64,000 nucleotides of DNA. Origin: Streptomyces fulvorobeus (GTDB lineage Bacteria; Actinomycetota; Actinomycetes; Streptomycetales; Streptomycetaceae). The notes beneath the pieces were generated by a model. The model saw nothing but the letters and a program-made list of their open reading frames with translations. It was not told the DNA's origin and did no database searches. A program made the position numbers and the translations under genes. The DNA lies in assembly GCF_013167895.1 (NCBI RefSeq), contig NZ_BLWC01000001.1, positions 496,001 to 560,000 on the forward strand, read 5' to 3'. The stretch's first letter is position 1. Each line of letters starts with the position of its first letter. Shown one piece after another: positions 44,319-54,033 of the stretch.

Positions 44319-46351
44319 ATGCCGATCCACCACCCGCAGCGACCGCGGCAGCTCTCCGGCGGCGACAGCGCGACTTCCGGGGTGCAACAGGCCGAGGCCG
44401 CGCTCGTCGAGCACTATCCGCGTCTCGTCCGGCTCGCCTACCTCGTCCTCCCGCCGTCGCTCGGCCGCCACCGGCGCGTCCTGGCCGCGCACGGGGCGGT
44501 CCAACGGGCGCTGCCCGGTCCGCGAACGAGCCCCGAGCGCCCTCCCGCCCCCGTTCTCCCGCGCGTCCCCGAGCAGAGTCGGGCCGCCATATCCGCCGAG
44601 GGAACCGACCGGCGCCCCGAGGCTCCCGCGTACGTCTGGGTCCGGCTACGGGTGCTCCGCACCGCGCTGGCGTACGAGCGGCGGCCCCGCTGGTGGCCCG
44701 GCCGGTTCCCGGCTCCGGCCGCACTGCGCCCGGCGGTCCCGGTCGTCTGGGGTCTGCGGCTCTTCCCCGCGCGGGAGGTGTGGAGGAGCTCACACTGGAC
44801 CGGGCGCTCTCGCAGGTGCCGGGCGCGGTGCGTGCCGCGTTCGCCCTGCGGACGCTGGAGTCCCTGTCCGACGCGGAGGTCCGCGCGCTGCTCGGACAGG
44901 CGGGCTGCGCCGATCCGGCGCTCGCGGTGCGCGCGGCGGGACGGCTGGCGGGGGACGACCGGGCCGGGGCCGAACTGCTGCTCCGCTCGGGCGAGTTCGA
45001 TCCCTGCACGGTACAGACGCGGCCCAGCGATCTGCTGCGGCGCCGGAACCGGCTGCGCGCCGTGGCGGCCGCCGCGGCCCTGTGCGTGGCCGCGGGCGCA
45101 CTCGTGGCCGTGGCGGGGGACGGCTCATCCGGCGTCGCGGACGCCGGGCCCGGGGGTCGCTCAGCGGTCGTCCCGGCGCTCGAACCGGCCGGGCTGCTGC
45201 GGTCGGACGCCCAGGAGTGGGCGGACACCTCGCGCCTCGACTTCACCGCCTGGCCCGCCCGGGGCGGCCGTACCGACGACCGGGAACTGCTGGGCCGCGC
45301 CCTGGATGTCTGGGGGCGGACGCCGCGCACCACGACGGTCTCCACCACCGCGGGCACGGTCGCCGTGCCACCGGCGCAGCCGCCCAGGCTGCTGTACGCG
45401 GGTGAGGTGGACGGCGCCGCGGTGGTGCTCCTGCACGACGGGGGCGTACGTCTGGTGCGGTACGCGGAACCGCTGGCCGGGGGCGGTGTGTCCGCCCTGG
45501 ACTTCGCGCGGACCGATGACGCCGGGGTGACGACGGGCGCCGCTGTGGTGATCAGCCGCACCGGTGACGGCGCTCGGTTCCTGCTGGCTCCCTGGATCGC
45601 ACGCAGCGCCACCCGTGACCTCCTCGCACCGGACGTCCCGGCCCGTGACCTGGACGTGGCTCCGGACGGGGTGACGGCCGCCGTGCCGCGCCCCGCGCCC
45701 GGCGGCGCCTGCGACGCGTGGCCGGCGATCCAGCTGAGCTCCTCGGAGCGCGTCGTCGAGAAGCACGCCTTCCTCCTGACCGACCTCGGCGATCTGGCAC
45801 CGGCGCATCTCACCTACACCCCCCGGCCGGCCGGGGGGTCGCGGGCGCGTCAGCCGCGCGAGGCGACCAGTCCGCCCGCGCTGCTGAGCTGGGCGCGTAC
45901 GGCGTGCTCCCTGCGGGCGGTGCGCGGCAGCGGTGTCCGCGCGGTCAACAACTGGGAGTTCGCCCGGCAGACCCTGCCCGAGGGCGGGGCATCGGCGGGC
46001 TGGCTGTGCACCAGGGCGGACACCTGGCGGGGGCCGGGCCGGGTGCTGGTCCAGTTCGTCCAGCCCGGCCCCTCCCGCACCGCCCCCGCCACGGTGGTCG
46101 CCGACCGCGACGACACGGCGCTGTGCAGCCGGTTCGGTCAGCACATCCTGGCGGGTACGCGCTGGAAGGCGCCGTCGGGCCGGTGGTACGTCCTGGCGGC
46201 GGGCAGCCGGGCGGTGAGCCGCATCGAGGCGACCGGTGAGGCGAGTGGCGCGGTGGACGGGACCACGCTGGCGGTACGGGCTCCGCGGGACGCCTCGGTC
46301 GAACTGACGGGCAGGCTGCGCACGGGCGGGACGCTGACCGCGGTGCGGTGA
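44319..46351 (+). pseudogene. Sigma-like/transmembrane protein, frameshifted
   Basis: A protein of about 677 residues if repaired. The N-terminal part (VEHYPRLVRLAYLVLPPSLG; TALAYERRPRWWPGRF) and the segment after the shift (DRALSQVPGAVRAAFALRTL; LSDAEVRALLGQAG) resemble sigma-70-like regions 2 and 4. A single helix (LRAVAAAAALCVAAGALVAVA) then leads to a ~400-residue extracytoplasmic domain rich in beta segments. The frame switches near 44765; adding one C to the run 44765-44768 gives LRLFPRAGGVEELTLDRAL in one frame. The ATG at 44319 has AGAAGG upstream. The function is unknown; the layout suggests a membrane sensor with a degenerate sigma domain. Confidence 0.75.
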
Positions 46352-46397
46352 GCGGAGTGCGCACCACGGCAGATGTCTGAGGGGCGCGGCCGGGCGG

Positions 46398-47531
46398 CTA
46401 CGCCGGCCAGTTGCCGGTGGCCAGGAAGTGGTCGATCGTCCCCGCGTACGGCGCGATGTCGAGGCCCTGTCCGCTGAGCCAGCTGTCGGAGTAGTACTTG
46501 TCGAGGTAGCGGTCGCCCGGATCGCAGATCAGTGTCACGACGCTGCCGGTGCTGCCCCGCTCCACCATCTCGGCCACCAGCTTGAAGGCGCTCCACAGCC
46601 CCGTACCCGTGGAACCGCCCGCCTTGCGGCCGATGGCGCGCTCCAGCGCGCGTACCGCGGCGATGCTGGCCGCGTCGGGCACCTTCATCATCCGGTCGAT
46701 GGCGCCGGGCAGGAAGCTCGGCTCCATCCGGGGCCTGCCGATGCCCTCGATGCGCGAACCGCAGTCACTGGTGGCCAGCGGATCGTGGTGGGTCCAGCCG
46801 TCGAAGAAGCAGGAGTTCTCGGGGTCGGGCACGCAGATGCGGGTGTCGTGCTGCATGTAGTGGACGTAACGGGCGATCGTCGCCGAGGTGCCGCCCGTCC
46901 CCGCCGTGGCGACGATCCAGGCCGGCTCCGGATACCGCTCCAGGCGCAACTGCTGGTAGATGGACTCGGCGATGTTGTTGTTGCCGCGCCAGTCCGTGGC
47001 CCGCTCCGCGTAGGTGAACTGGTCCATGTAGTGGCCGCCGGTCTCCGCGGCGAGCTTCGCGGACTCCTCGTACATCCTCCGGGAGTCGTCGACGAAGTGG
47101 CACTGTCCGCCGTGGAACTCGATCAGCCGGCACTTCTCGGGGCTCGTGGTCCGCGGCATCACCGCGATGAACGGCACACCGATCAGCTTGGCGAAGTACG
47201 CCTCCGAGACGGCCGTCGAGCCGCTCGACGCCTCGATGACGGGCTTGCCCCGGCGGATCCAGCCGTTGCAGAGCCCGTACAGGAAGAGCGAGCGGGCCAG
47301 CCGGTGCTTGAGGCTGCCGGTGGGGTGCGTCGACTCGTCCTTGAGGTAGAGGTCGATCCCCCACTGCTCGGGCAGCGGGAAGCGCAGGAGGTGGGTGTCG
47401 GCCGAACGGTTGGCGTCCGCCTGGACCTTGCGTACCGCTTCCTTCAGCCAGGCCCGGTGCTCCGAGTCGCTGCGGTCGACGTCCACGGTCGCCGCAGCCC
47501 CACCGTCACGTCTGTGCCCACTGGTCTCCAT
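46398..47531 (-). CDS. cds1: PLP-dependent cysteine desulfhydrase/synthase-family protein (Cds1-like)
   Basis: A 377-residue fold-type II PLP enzyme. The PLP lysine is Lys75 in [20 protein letters not shown]; the substrate loop is [20 protein letters not shown] and the phosphate-binding glycine loop [15 protein letters not shown]. The long insertion [18 protein letters not shown] and the closing [17 protein letters not shown] match the actinobacterial group that includes mycobacterial Rv3684 (Cds1), an L-cysteine desulfhydrase producing sulfide, pyruvate and ammonia. Synthase activity cannot be excluded. The start has a GAGGAG site. It stands alone and diverges from the small gene at 47716. 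Confidence 0.87.
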   Translation of the reverse strand: METSGHRRDGGAAATVDVDRSDSEHRAWLKEAVRKVQADANRSADTHLLRFPLPEQWGIDLYLKDESTHPTGSLKHRLARSLFLYGLCNGWIRRGKPVIEASSGSTAVSEAYFAKLIGVPFIAVMPRTTSPEKCRLIEFHGGQCHFVDDSRRMYEESAKLAAETGGHYMDQFTYAERATDWRGNNNIAESIYQQLRLERYPEPAWIVATAGTGGTSATIARYVHYMQHDTRICVPDPENSCFFDGWTHHDPLATSDCGSRIEGIGRPRMEPSFLPGAIDRMMKVPDAASIAAVRALERAIGRKAGGSTGTGLWSAFKLVAEMVERGSTGSVVTLICDPGDRYLDKYYSDSWLSGQGLDIAPYAGTIDHFLATGNWPA

Positions 47532-47715
47532 ACGCGCTTCTCCTCGTGTGCCCGATACTCGCCGGCCTCCACGATATTCCCCCTACCTGCACAAACGTTG
47601 ACTTTGATGGTCCATAGCCCTGCCTTGGCGTCCCGGCAGGGCGGGCGACTGGTGCCGAGGGCCCGGCAGAGGCACACTGCACTGGAGAGCACAGCCGAAC
47701 AGGGGGCGATTCACC

Positions 47716-48039
47716 GTGCGGGAAGCGGAGTTCAGTGCGAGCGGGGTCAGGATCGAGCGGTGGGCGCGCTCGCTCACCAGGGCCGGTTCCGTGGTCGTCA
47801 AGGACGGCCGGGTGGCCCTGCTGACGAGCAACGGACGGGAGATCGACAGCGCCCCCGTGGGCGCGGTCAGCGTGGGCAGGGGATGGTTCCCGGCGGCCGG
47901 CTCGGCCATCGCCCGGCTCAACGGGGTGCGCTACCGGCTCACCATGGGGCAGCGCAACCGCCGCCACGACGGGGCCGCCCCGGCCCGCCGGCTGCTCGAC
48001 GTGCTGCGCAGCGCGGGGGCCGGGGGCGGTCGGCGGTGA
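47716..48039 (+). CDS. Small actinobacterial protein, possible PH-like domain
   Basis: A 107-residue protein starting at GTG 47716. Predicted beta strands (GVRIERWARSLTRAGSVVVK; GRVALLTSNGREIDSAPVG; AVSVGRGWFPAAG; NGVRYRLTMGQ) followed by a short helix (PARRLLDVLRSAGA) resemble a minimal PH-like fold. I do not recognise a named family. Codon bias and the AGGGGG-containing region upstream support it as real. Confidence 0.65.
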   Translation: MREAEFSASGVRIERWARSLTRAGSVVVKDGRVALLTSNGREIDSAPVGAVSVGRGWFPAAGSAIARLNGVRYRLTMGQRNRRHDGAAPARRLLDVLRSAGAGGGRR

Positions 48040-48229
48040 CGCTGGGCCACCGCGAGTTGCGGAGCGCCACCGCCTGCGTCACGCTGGACCCACGTCACTG
48101 ATGGTGCACCGGCGGTGACACGGTGATCCAGTCCCCGCCGGAGCGCGACCCGCAGACCAGAGACAGCGGCCAGCCATCTGCTATCCGTCCCTTCGTCTTC
48201 TTCCGGACCTATTTCGGGGAGTCGCAGCC

Positions 48230-48742
48230 GTGATCAGCGAGCCAAGCAGGCACTGCGCGGTGGAGCTCCAGGCCCTGCCGCCGCGGATCGGTCAGGTCCG
48301 CAGAATCATCTCGGCGCAACTGCGCTACTGGCATCTCGATCCTCTGATCGACCATGCGGCGCTGGGCGTCACCGAGCTGCTGACCAACGTCCACCGGCAC
48401 GCCCAGCCGGACAAGTCATGCACCGTGGAGATCGAGTTGCTGCTCGACCGTCTGACGGTCTCCGTCCACGACCACGACCCGCGCCTGCCGACGGTGGGCG
48501 CTCCCGGCGCGGACGCCACTTCGGGGCGCGGTCTGGCACTGATCGCCGCGGTCAGCGAGAGCTGGGGTGTGCGGCCCGCCGACGGCACGGGCAAGGCCGT
48601 CTGGTTCACCCTGCCCGCTCCGTGCGGTACGTCGACACTGCCACCGCTCGCGGTGTACGGGTCGACCACCGACGGCCCGTTCGCCTCCGCGAACCTCGGG
48701 ACGGCCGCGCAGACGCCTGCCCGGTCGGCCGTCGTCGGCTGA
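48230..48742 (+). CDS. HATPase_c anti-sigma/regulatory kinase (RsbW-like)
   Basis: A 170-residue single-domain ATP-binding protein of the GHKL type. The N-box is LGVTELLTNVHRHAQPD (about 47-62), the G1 motif VHDHDPRLP, and the G2 region ATSGRGLALIAAVSESWGVR with GKAVWFTLP at the end. Streptomyces have dozens of these RsbW/SpoIIAB-like proteins, usually controlling sigma factors through anti-sigma antagonists. No sigma or antagonist gene is adjacent, so its partner is elsewhere. The start is GTG 48230. The ~45 residues after the domain are Ser/Thr/Ala-rich and probably disordered. Confidence 0.87.
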   Translation: MISEPSRHCAVELQALPPRIGQVRRIISAQLRYWHLDPLIDHAALGVTELLTNVHRHAQPDKSCTVEIELLLDRLTVSVHDHDPRLPTVGAPGADATSGRGLALIAAVSESWGVRPADGTGKAVWFTLPAPCGTSTLPPLAVYGSTTDGPFASANLGTAAQTPARSAVVG

Positions 48743-48798
48743 CCAGGGGGCGCCTAGGGGCGGCGCGGAGGGTCGCTGTCCGGGAAGCGTAGGCCCTG

Positions 48799-50013
48799 TC
48801 AGGTGAGCGCGGCGAGCGGGTCGTCGAGCACCGGCTGCCAGGCCAGTTCCGCCGCGCCCACCAGGCTGTTGTGCGCCAGGGTGCACGGCAGGATCGGCAC
48901 ACTGCCGCTGCGCCCCCACAGGCTGCGGTCCGCGACCACCGCGCGGAGCCGCTCCGGGTCGGCGTCGAGGAGGTCCCGGTGGAGTCCGCCGAGGACGATG
49001 CGGTCCGGGTTGAGGATGTTGACCAGTCCGGCGAGGCCCAGGCCGAGCCGGTCGATCAGTTCCTCGGCCGCGTTGCGTACGGCGGCGTCGTCGTACTCCG
49101 TACGCAGCAGATCACCGGCCTGTTTGAGCAGCGACTCCTCAGGCCCCGGCTCCCGGCGGGCGGTGGTGAGGAAGGCGAGCGGGTCGGTCTCCACGTCCAG
49201 GCAGCCGCGTCCGCCGCAGTGGCAGGGCCGCCCGTCCGCGTTCACCGTGAGGTGCCCGACCTCCAGCGCGAGCCCGGAACTCCCGCTGTGCAGACGTCCG
49301 TCGAGGACCAGGGCGCCGCCCACACCGCGGTGCCCCGTGGCGACGCACAGCAGGTGCTGGGCGCCGCGCCCCGCGCCGTGCCGGTGTTCGGCGAGGGCGG
49401 CCAGGTTGACGTCGTTCCCCGTGAACGCGGGGCCGGTGATGCCCGTCTCGCGGACGCACTCGGCGAAGATCTCGCGGACGGGGGCCCCGGCGGGCCAGGC
49501 GATGTGCAGCGGATTGAGGGCCGTGCCCTCCGGTTCGGCGACTGCGGAGGGCACCGCGAGGCCGGCGCCCACGCAGCGCAGCCCGGTGTCGCGCAGCAGT
49601 TGGGCGCCGGCGGCGACGACCTCTCCGAGCACCTGGGCGGGGTCGGCCATGACGGCGACGCAGCCGGGTGCGGTGGCGACGATGCGGCCGCCGAGTCCCA
49701 CGAGCGCGGCACGGAATCCGTCGGCGTGGACCTGGGCGGCGAGGGCCACCGGGCCGGTCCCGCTGACGGCGAGCCGGTGCGAGGGGCGGCCCTGCGAGCC
49801 GGCGGCCGAGCCCGGGCTCGAGTCGACGCGGATGAGCCCGAGCGCCTCCAGCTCGGCGGCGACAGCGCCCGCGGTGGCGCGGGTGACGCCGAGTTCGGAG
49901 GTCAGGACGGCGCGTGTGGGCGCGCGCCCGGTGTGGACCAGTTCCAGCGCGGGTCCGAGCGCGCTGCGGCCCCGCTCCAACTTCGTCCGGGTGGTGGTCG
50001 CCTTGCCGTTCAT
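48799..50013 (-). CDS. ROK-family transcriptional repressor
   Basis: A 404-residue ROK regulator. The N-terminal winged helix (APTRAVLTSELGVTRATAGA) is followed by a sugar-kinase-like ROK domain with the zinc site CHCGGRGCLDVETDP and VATGHRGVGGALVLDGRLHS. The glycine-rich ATP loop typical of ROK kinases is absent at the N-terminus of the domain, as expected for a repressor. Relatives (NagC, XylR, Mlc type) sense sugars or sugar phosphates. It diverges from an MFS gene over 121 bases that contain a candidate operator, which suggests control of that transporter by its substrate. Confidence 0.9.
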   Translation of the reverse strand: MNGKATTTRTKLERGRSALGPALELVHTGRAPTRAVLTSELGVTRATAGAVAAELEALGLIRVDSSPGSAAGSQGRPSHRLAVSGTGPVALAAQVHADGFRAALVGLGGRIVATAPGCVAVMADPAQVLGEVVAAGAQLLRDTGLRCVGAGLAVPSAVAEPEGTALNPLHIAWPAGAPVREIFAECVRETGITGPAFTGNDVNLAALAEHRHGAGRGAQHLLCVATGHRGVGGALVLDGRLHSGSSGLALEVGHLTVNADGRPCHCGGRGCLDVETDPLAFLTTARREPGPEESLLKQAGDLLRTEYDDAAVRNAAEELIDRLGLGLAGLVNILNPDRIVLGGLHRDLLDADPERLRAVVADRSLWGRSGSVPILPCTLAHNSLVGAAELAWQPVLDDPLAALT

Positions 50014-50129
50014 GGGGGCGAGTCTCCCATGGTCCGGAGCGCTCGCCGACGCTCAGGTGCCGTGCGGTGGCCGCCGGGGCCCGTACCGGGCGGCCGTCTT
50101 GCGCCGGTCGTCGCGGCACCCCTATGCTG

Positions 50130-50154
50130 AGTTTGTGCCGCAACTAAACAAACT
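50130..50154. promoter_or_regulatory. Candidate ROK operator over the MFS start codon
   Basis: AGTTTGT (50130-50136) and ACAAACT (50148-50154) form an inverted repeat spaced by eleven bases and include AACTAAAC, reading GTTTAGTT on the other strand, a motif of the kind bound by ROK repressors. It covers the GTG start of the MFS gene. Assignment is by motif type and position only. Confidence 0.5.
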
Positions 50155-51361
50155 GCGGACGGCCCTACCGGGGGGATCTGGCGGAGACACCGCCCCACCT
50201 TCGGCGGCCCGACTCCGTACCGCCCTCACCGTGTTCTTCACCCTCGACGGTTTCCTCTTCGCCGGCTGGGTGGTCCGCATCCCGGCCATCAAGCACCAGA
50301 CCGGCGCCACCGCCTCCACCCTCGGGCTCGCCCTCCTGGGGGTCTCCGCCGGGGCCGTGATCACCATGATGCTCACGGGCGCGCTCTGCCGCCGCTACGG
50401 AAGCCACGGGACCACCCTGGCCTGCGCCGTCCTGCTCTCCCTGAGCGTCGCGCTGCCCGCGCAGACCCACTCGCCGCTCACTCTCGGGCTGGTACTGCTG
50501 GTGTTCGGTGTCGCGTACGGCGGTGCGAACGTCGCCATGAACAGCGCCGCCGTCGACGTGGTGGCCACCCTCGGCCGCCCGGTGATGCCGAGCTTCCACG
50601 CCGCCTTCAGCCTCGGCGGCATGATCGGCGCCGGGATAGGCGGACTGGTCGCGGGAAGCCTCTCCGCGGCCACCCATCTGACGGTGCTCACCTGCACAGG
50701 GCTCGCGGTGACCGCGGTCGCCGGGCCGGTGCTGCTGCGCCACAAGGAAGCCTCCTCGCCGGCCGCCCCCGCCGGTCGGCCCGCAGCCGCTCCCCCGCGG
50801 CGGCTGCGCGGGCGGGCCCGCCGTATCGTCCTCCTCTTCGGCGTGATCGCCCTGTGCACCGCGTACGGCGAAGGCGCGCTGGCCGACTGGGGCGCCCTGC
50901 ATCTGGCGCAGGATCTCAAGGCCGCACCCGGTCTCGCCGCCGCCGGATACTCCCTGTTCGCCCTGACCATGACGATCGGCCGGCTCAGCGGCACGGCCAT
51001 GCTGGAACGGCTCGGCCAGACCCGGACACTGACCCTGGGCGGCGCTACGGCCGCGGCGGGCATGCTGCTCGGGGCGCTCGCGCCCACCACCTGGCTCGCC
51101 CTCGCCGGTTTCGCCGTCACCGGTCTCGGGCTGGCCAACATCTTCCCCGTCGCGGTCGGCCGGGCGGGCGAGCTCGCCGGTCCCAGCGGGGTCGCCGCCG
51201 CGTCGACGCTCGGCTACGGCGGAATGCTGCTGGGCCCGCCGGCCATCGGCTTCCTGGCCGACTGGTTCTCCCTGCCGGTCGCGCTGACGACGGTGGCCCT
51301 GCTGGCAGCGGCCGCCGCCGTGCTCGGATACGGCGCACGCAACGCCACCACCCACGCCTGA
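50135..51361 (+). CDS. MFS transporter, probable sugar efflux/uptake, paired with ROK repressor
   Basis: A 408-residue major facilitator with twelve predicted helices. It opens MPQLNKLRTALPGG, with helix 1 TALTVFFTLDGFLFAGWVVR, the loop-2/3 motif GALCRRYGSHGTTL, a central loop (KEASSPAAPAGRPAAA) near residue 206, and a conserved AYGEGALADWGALHL in helix 7. The GTG start at 50135 is chosen as the first codon giving a plausible N-terminus; the ribosome site is weak and the transcript may be nearly leaderless. It is the divergent partner of the ROK repressor. It belongs to the same subgroup as the MFS gene ending at 23764 (compare AEGAANDW there with GEGALADW here). Confidence 0.87.
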   Translation: MPQLNKLRTALPGGSGGDTAPPSAARLRTALTVFFTLDGFLFAGWVVRIPAIKHQTGATASTLGLALLGVSAGAVITMMLTGALCRRYGSHGTTLACAVLLSLSVALPAQTHSPLTLGLVLLVFGVAYGGANVAMNSAAVDVVATLGRPVMPSFHAAFSLGGMIGAGIGGLVAGSLSAATHLTVLTCTGLAVTAVAGPVLLRHKEASSPAAPAGRPAAAPPRRLRGRARRIVLLFGVIALCTAYGEGALADWGALHLAQDLKAAPGLAAAGYSLFALTMTIGRLSGTAMLERLGQTRTLTLGGATAAAGMLLGALAPTTWLALAGFAVTGLGLANIFPVAVGRAGELAGPSGVAAASTLGYGGMLLGPPAIGFLADWFSLPVALTTVALLAAAAAVLGYGARNATTHA

Positions 51362-51406
51362 GAAAGTGCCGGGCCGTACGGCACCCGCCGCTGGCAGAAT
51401 CCCGGC

Positions 51407-52162
51407 ATGGAGATCGCCGAGCACATCACCTCCCTGTCCGACGCGGGCCTTTCACTGGCGGCCGCGGCCGAGGAGGCGGGACCGGACGCCCCGGTACCGG
51501 CCTGCCCCGACTGGCAGGTGCGCCATCTGCTGCGCCACACCGGCATGGTGCACCGCTGGGCCACCGCGTTCGTGGCCGAAGGCCACACGGCGTACCACCC
51601 CGATGGGGGTGAACCCGACCTGGACGACGTGGAGTTGACCGACTGGTTCCGTGAGGGGCACCGGCTGCTCGTCGAGGCGCTGACGGCCGCGCCCGCCGGC
51701 CTGGACTGCTGGTCGTTCATGCCCGCGCCCTCACCGCTCGCGTTCTGGGCGCGACGTCAGGCCCACGAGACCACGGTGCACCGGGTGGACGCCGAATCGG
51801 CGCTCGGCGGGCCGCTCTCCCCGGTCGGGACAGCTCTCGCGCTGGACGGCATCGACGAACTGCTCACCTGTTTCCACGCCCGGCCGAAGAGCCGGGTGCG
51901 GACCGGCACACCCTGCACGCTGCGGGTACGGGCCACGGACGCGGACGCGGCGTGGACGGTACGTCTGTCGGCGGAGCCGCCGCAGGCCGTACGCGACGGG
52001 GAGCACGCGGAACCGGAGCCTGTCGACTGCGAGTTGGGCGGTACGGCCGAGCAGTTGTACCTCGCGCTCTGGAACCGGCTTCCGCTGTCGGCCGTCACCC
52101 TCAGCGGCGACACGCGACCGGCCCGGCTCTGGGCGGAGAACTCGGGGGTCACCTGGTCATGA
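51407..52162 (+). CDS. Maleylpyruvate isomerase-family, mycothiol-dependent enzyme
   Basis: A 251-residue member of the MDMPI/DinB-like four-helix family. The metal-binding and opening features are present: DAPVPACPDWQVRHLLRHTG with the first histidine, and FWARRQAHETTVHRVDAE with HxxxH-type ligands. The C-terminal ~80 residues are the sterol-carrier-like domain (WTVRLSAEPPQAVRDG; VDCELGGTAEQLYLALWNR; GDTRPARLWAE). Members use mycothiol as cofactor in isomerase or detoxification reactions; the substrate here is unknown. It follows the MFS gene by 45 bases. Confidence 0.88.
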   Translation: MEIAEHITSLSDAGLSLAAAAEEAGPDAPVPACPDWQVRHLLRHTGMVHRWATAFVAEGHTAYHPDGGEPDLDDVELTDWFREGHRLLVEALTAAPAGLDCWSFMPAPSPLAFWARRQAHETTVHRVDAESALGGPLSPVGTALALDGIDELLTCFHARPKSRVRTGTPCTLRVRATDADAAWTVRLSAEPPQAVRDGEHAEPEPVDCELGGTAEQLYLALWNRLPLSAVTLSGDTRPARLWAENSGVTWS

Positions 52163-52243
52163 CGGAGGACGGCCGCCCCGAGACGGCGGGTGGGCGCGAA
52201 GGCCCTGTTGCCCCGGCCCCCACCCCCTGTGACACTTCGGGGC

Positions 52244-52540
52244 ATGGGACGACGCAGCCAGGAGGAGCGCGACGCCATCACCGTCGAGACCGGCTACGCC
52301 CTGGTGAGCGCCTGCTTCGTGGCGGCGGCCGGATTCCTCGGCGTCGTCTCCCCGGCTCTCGTCCTCGATCTGCCGGTCGCCGTCGAGCGCGTCCTCGGCA
52401 TGATCGGCGGCGCGGTCGCGGCACTCGCCTTCACCGCCCGCCTCGTCCACGTCCTGTGGCGGTTCCCGAACCGCTCCGGGGCGCGTGAACTCCCCTCGGA
52501 GCCCTCGCCCCGGCCGGGCCGCCCGGGCCCCGGCCCGTAG
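52244..52540 (+). CDS. Small two-helix membrane protein (DUF6332-like)
   Basis: A 98-residue protein. MGRRSQEERDAITVETGYAL is the typical opening of a small Streptomyces family (DUF6332-like), followed by two membrane helices (ALVSACFVAAAGFLGVVSPA and VLGMIGGAVAALAFTARLV) and a Pro-rich tail. The ATG at 52244 is chosen over the upstream codon at 52190 because of this conserved opening. Function is unknown. Confidence 0.72.
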   Translation: MGRRSQEERDAITVETGYALVSACFVAAAGFLGVVSPALVLDLPVAVERVLGMIGGAVAALAFTARLVHVLWRFPNRSGARELPSEPSPRPGRPGPGP

Positions 52541-52611
52541 GCGGGCACGACGAGCCGGCCCGCTCCCTGGAACGCGCCGCACGCCTCCTCGGACCGGTCG
52601 GCCAAGAGGCC

Positions 52612-53838
52612 CTACCGGTCCATCGCGGACAGGGCCCGCTGCGCGAGCGGGTGGGTGCGGACCAGCTCGGCGAGCGAGGTGGTCCCCCGGGTCACTCCGG
52701 CGAACGCCGTCCAGGCGGGCCGGAATCCCGTCAGCACCGCGTGCAGCACTCCGGGGCGGCGCTCGAACAGCTTGAGCATGCGACGGCCGACGCTCATCTC
52801 CACGCCGAGACCGGCCTTGATGGCGAAGGCGTAGTTGAGGGCCTGGCGCCGCGCGTCCACCGCGTCGTGCGCCTCCGCGACCCGCACCGCCCACTCACCC
52901 GCGAGGCGACCGGAGCGCAGGGCGAAGGAGATACCCTCCCGGGTCCACGGCTCCAGCAGTCCCGCCGCGTCACCGCACACCAGCACCCGCCCCCGAGAGA
53001 GCGGCGAGTCGTCGCTGCGGCAGCGGGTGAGGTGGCCGGAGGAGATCGTCGGCTCGAAGCCGGCGAGACCCAGCCGGGCGATGAAGTCCTCCAGATACCG
53101 CTTGGTCCCCGCGCCGTCGCCGCGTGCCGAGATCACCCCGACCGTCAGCGTGTCGCCCTTGGGGAAGACCCACCCGTAACTCCCGGGCATCGGGCCCCAG
53201 TCGATGAGCACCCGCCCCGCCCAGTCCTCCGCGACCGTCTCCGGGACGGGGATCTCCGCCTCCAGGCCGAGATCCACCTGGTCGAGCTTGACGCCGACAT
53301 GTGCTCCTATCCGGCCCGCACTGCCGTCGGCGCCCACGACCGCCCGGGCGAGCACGGTCTCGCCCCCGGTCAGCACCACGGCGACCGTACGGCGGTCCGG
53401 CACGGCGGACCCGTGCTGCTCGACGCGCACCACCGCGACCCCCGTGCGCAGCTCGGCGCCCGCCTTCTGCGCGTGCTCCACCAGGCCCGCGTCGAACTCG
53501 GGCCTGTTGATCAGCCCGAAGAGCATGCGCCGGGAACGGCGGGTGCGGGCGAACTTCCCGTTGAGGGAGAAGGTGACCGCGTGGACACGGTCCCGCAGGG
53601 GCAGTTCGAAGCCCGGAGGCAGCGAGTCGCGCGAAAATCCGATGATTCCGCCGCCGCACGTCTTGTAACGGGGCAGTTCCGCCTTCTCCAGCAGCAGCAC
53701 CCGCCGGCCCGCCACGGCCGCCGCGTACGCCGCGGAGGCTCCGGCCGGGCCCGCGCCGACTACGACCACGTCCCATACCGACTCCGGTACCGACTGCTCT
53801 TCGTGCTCACGTCCGGCGTCTGCGTTCTCGCTGCTCAC
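52612..53838 (-). CDS. Geranylgeranyl reductase-family FAD-dependent oxidoreductase
   Basis: A 408-residue flavoprotein of the GGR family. The dinucleotide-binding motif VVVVGAGPAGASAAYAAAVA lies near residue 25, the substrate-side motif LPRYKTCGGGI follows, then VVGADGSAGRIGAHV and the second FAD motif VLVCGDAAGLLEPWTREGIS. Family members reduce isoprenoid double bonds, for example of polyprenyl chains or menaquinone; here a quinone or lipid role is inferred. The start could be the GTG at 53838 (MSSENADAG) or one at 53883; the former is preferred because of an AGGAG sequence twelve bases upstream. Confidence 0.87.
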   Translation of the reverse strand: MSSENADAGREHEEQSVPESVWDVVVVGAGPAGASAAYAAAVAGRRVLLLEKAELPRYKTCGGGIIGFSRDSLPPGFELPLRDRVHAVTFSLNGKFARTRRSRRMLFGLINRPEFDAGLVEHAQKAGAELRTGVAVVRVEQHGSAVPDRRTVAVVLTGGETVLARAVVGADGSAGRIGAHVGVKLDQVDLGLEAEIPVPETVAEDWAGRVLIDWGPMPGSYGWVFPKGDTLTVGVISARGDGAGTKRYLEDFIARLGLAGFEPTISSGHLTRCRSDDSPLSRGRVLVCGDAAGLLEPWTREGISFALRSGRLAGEWAVRVAEAHDAVDARRQALNYAFAIKAGLGVEMSVGRRMLKLFERRPGVLHAVLTGFRPAWTAFAGVTRGTTSLAELVRTHPLAQRALSAMDR

Positions 53839-54033
53839 GATGTGCTTCTGCTCCTGATCCGACCAGTGGCCCCAGCTGCTCACGGCATCCTACGGCGCGG
53901 TGCGGCCGGACCTCCCTGTGGGAGGATCAGCCATGCTTTGTCGTACGTCCGACGCCGCACCCACGGTGTCACCCACGAGGCGCGCACACCACCGCGCCGT
54001 ACACACAACGTCGCACCCACGAGGAGCGTGCCC

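Noticed and set aside
52651..54033. Upstream extension of the M20 peptidase frame
   Set aside because: The extension is antisense to the flavoprotein gene; the peptidase clearly begins at 54034 after GAGGAG.
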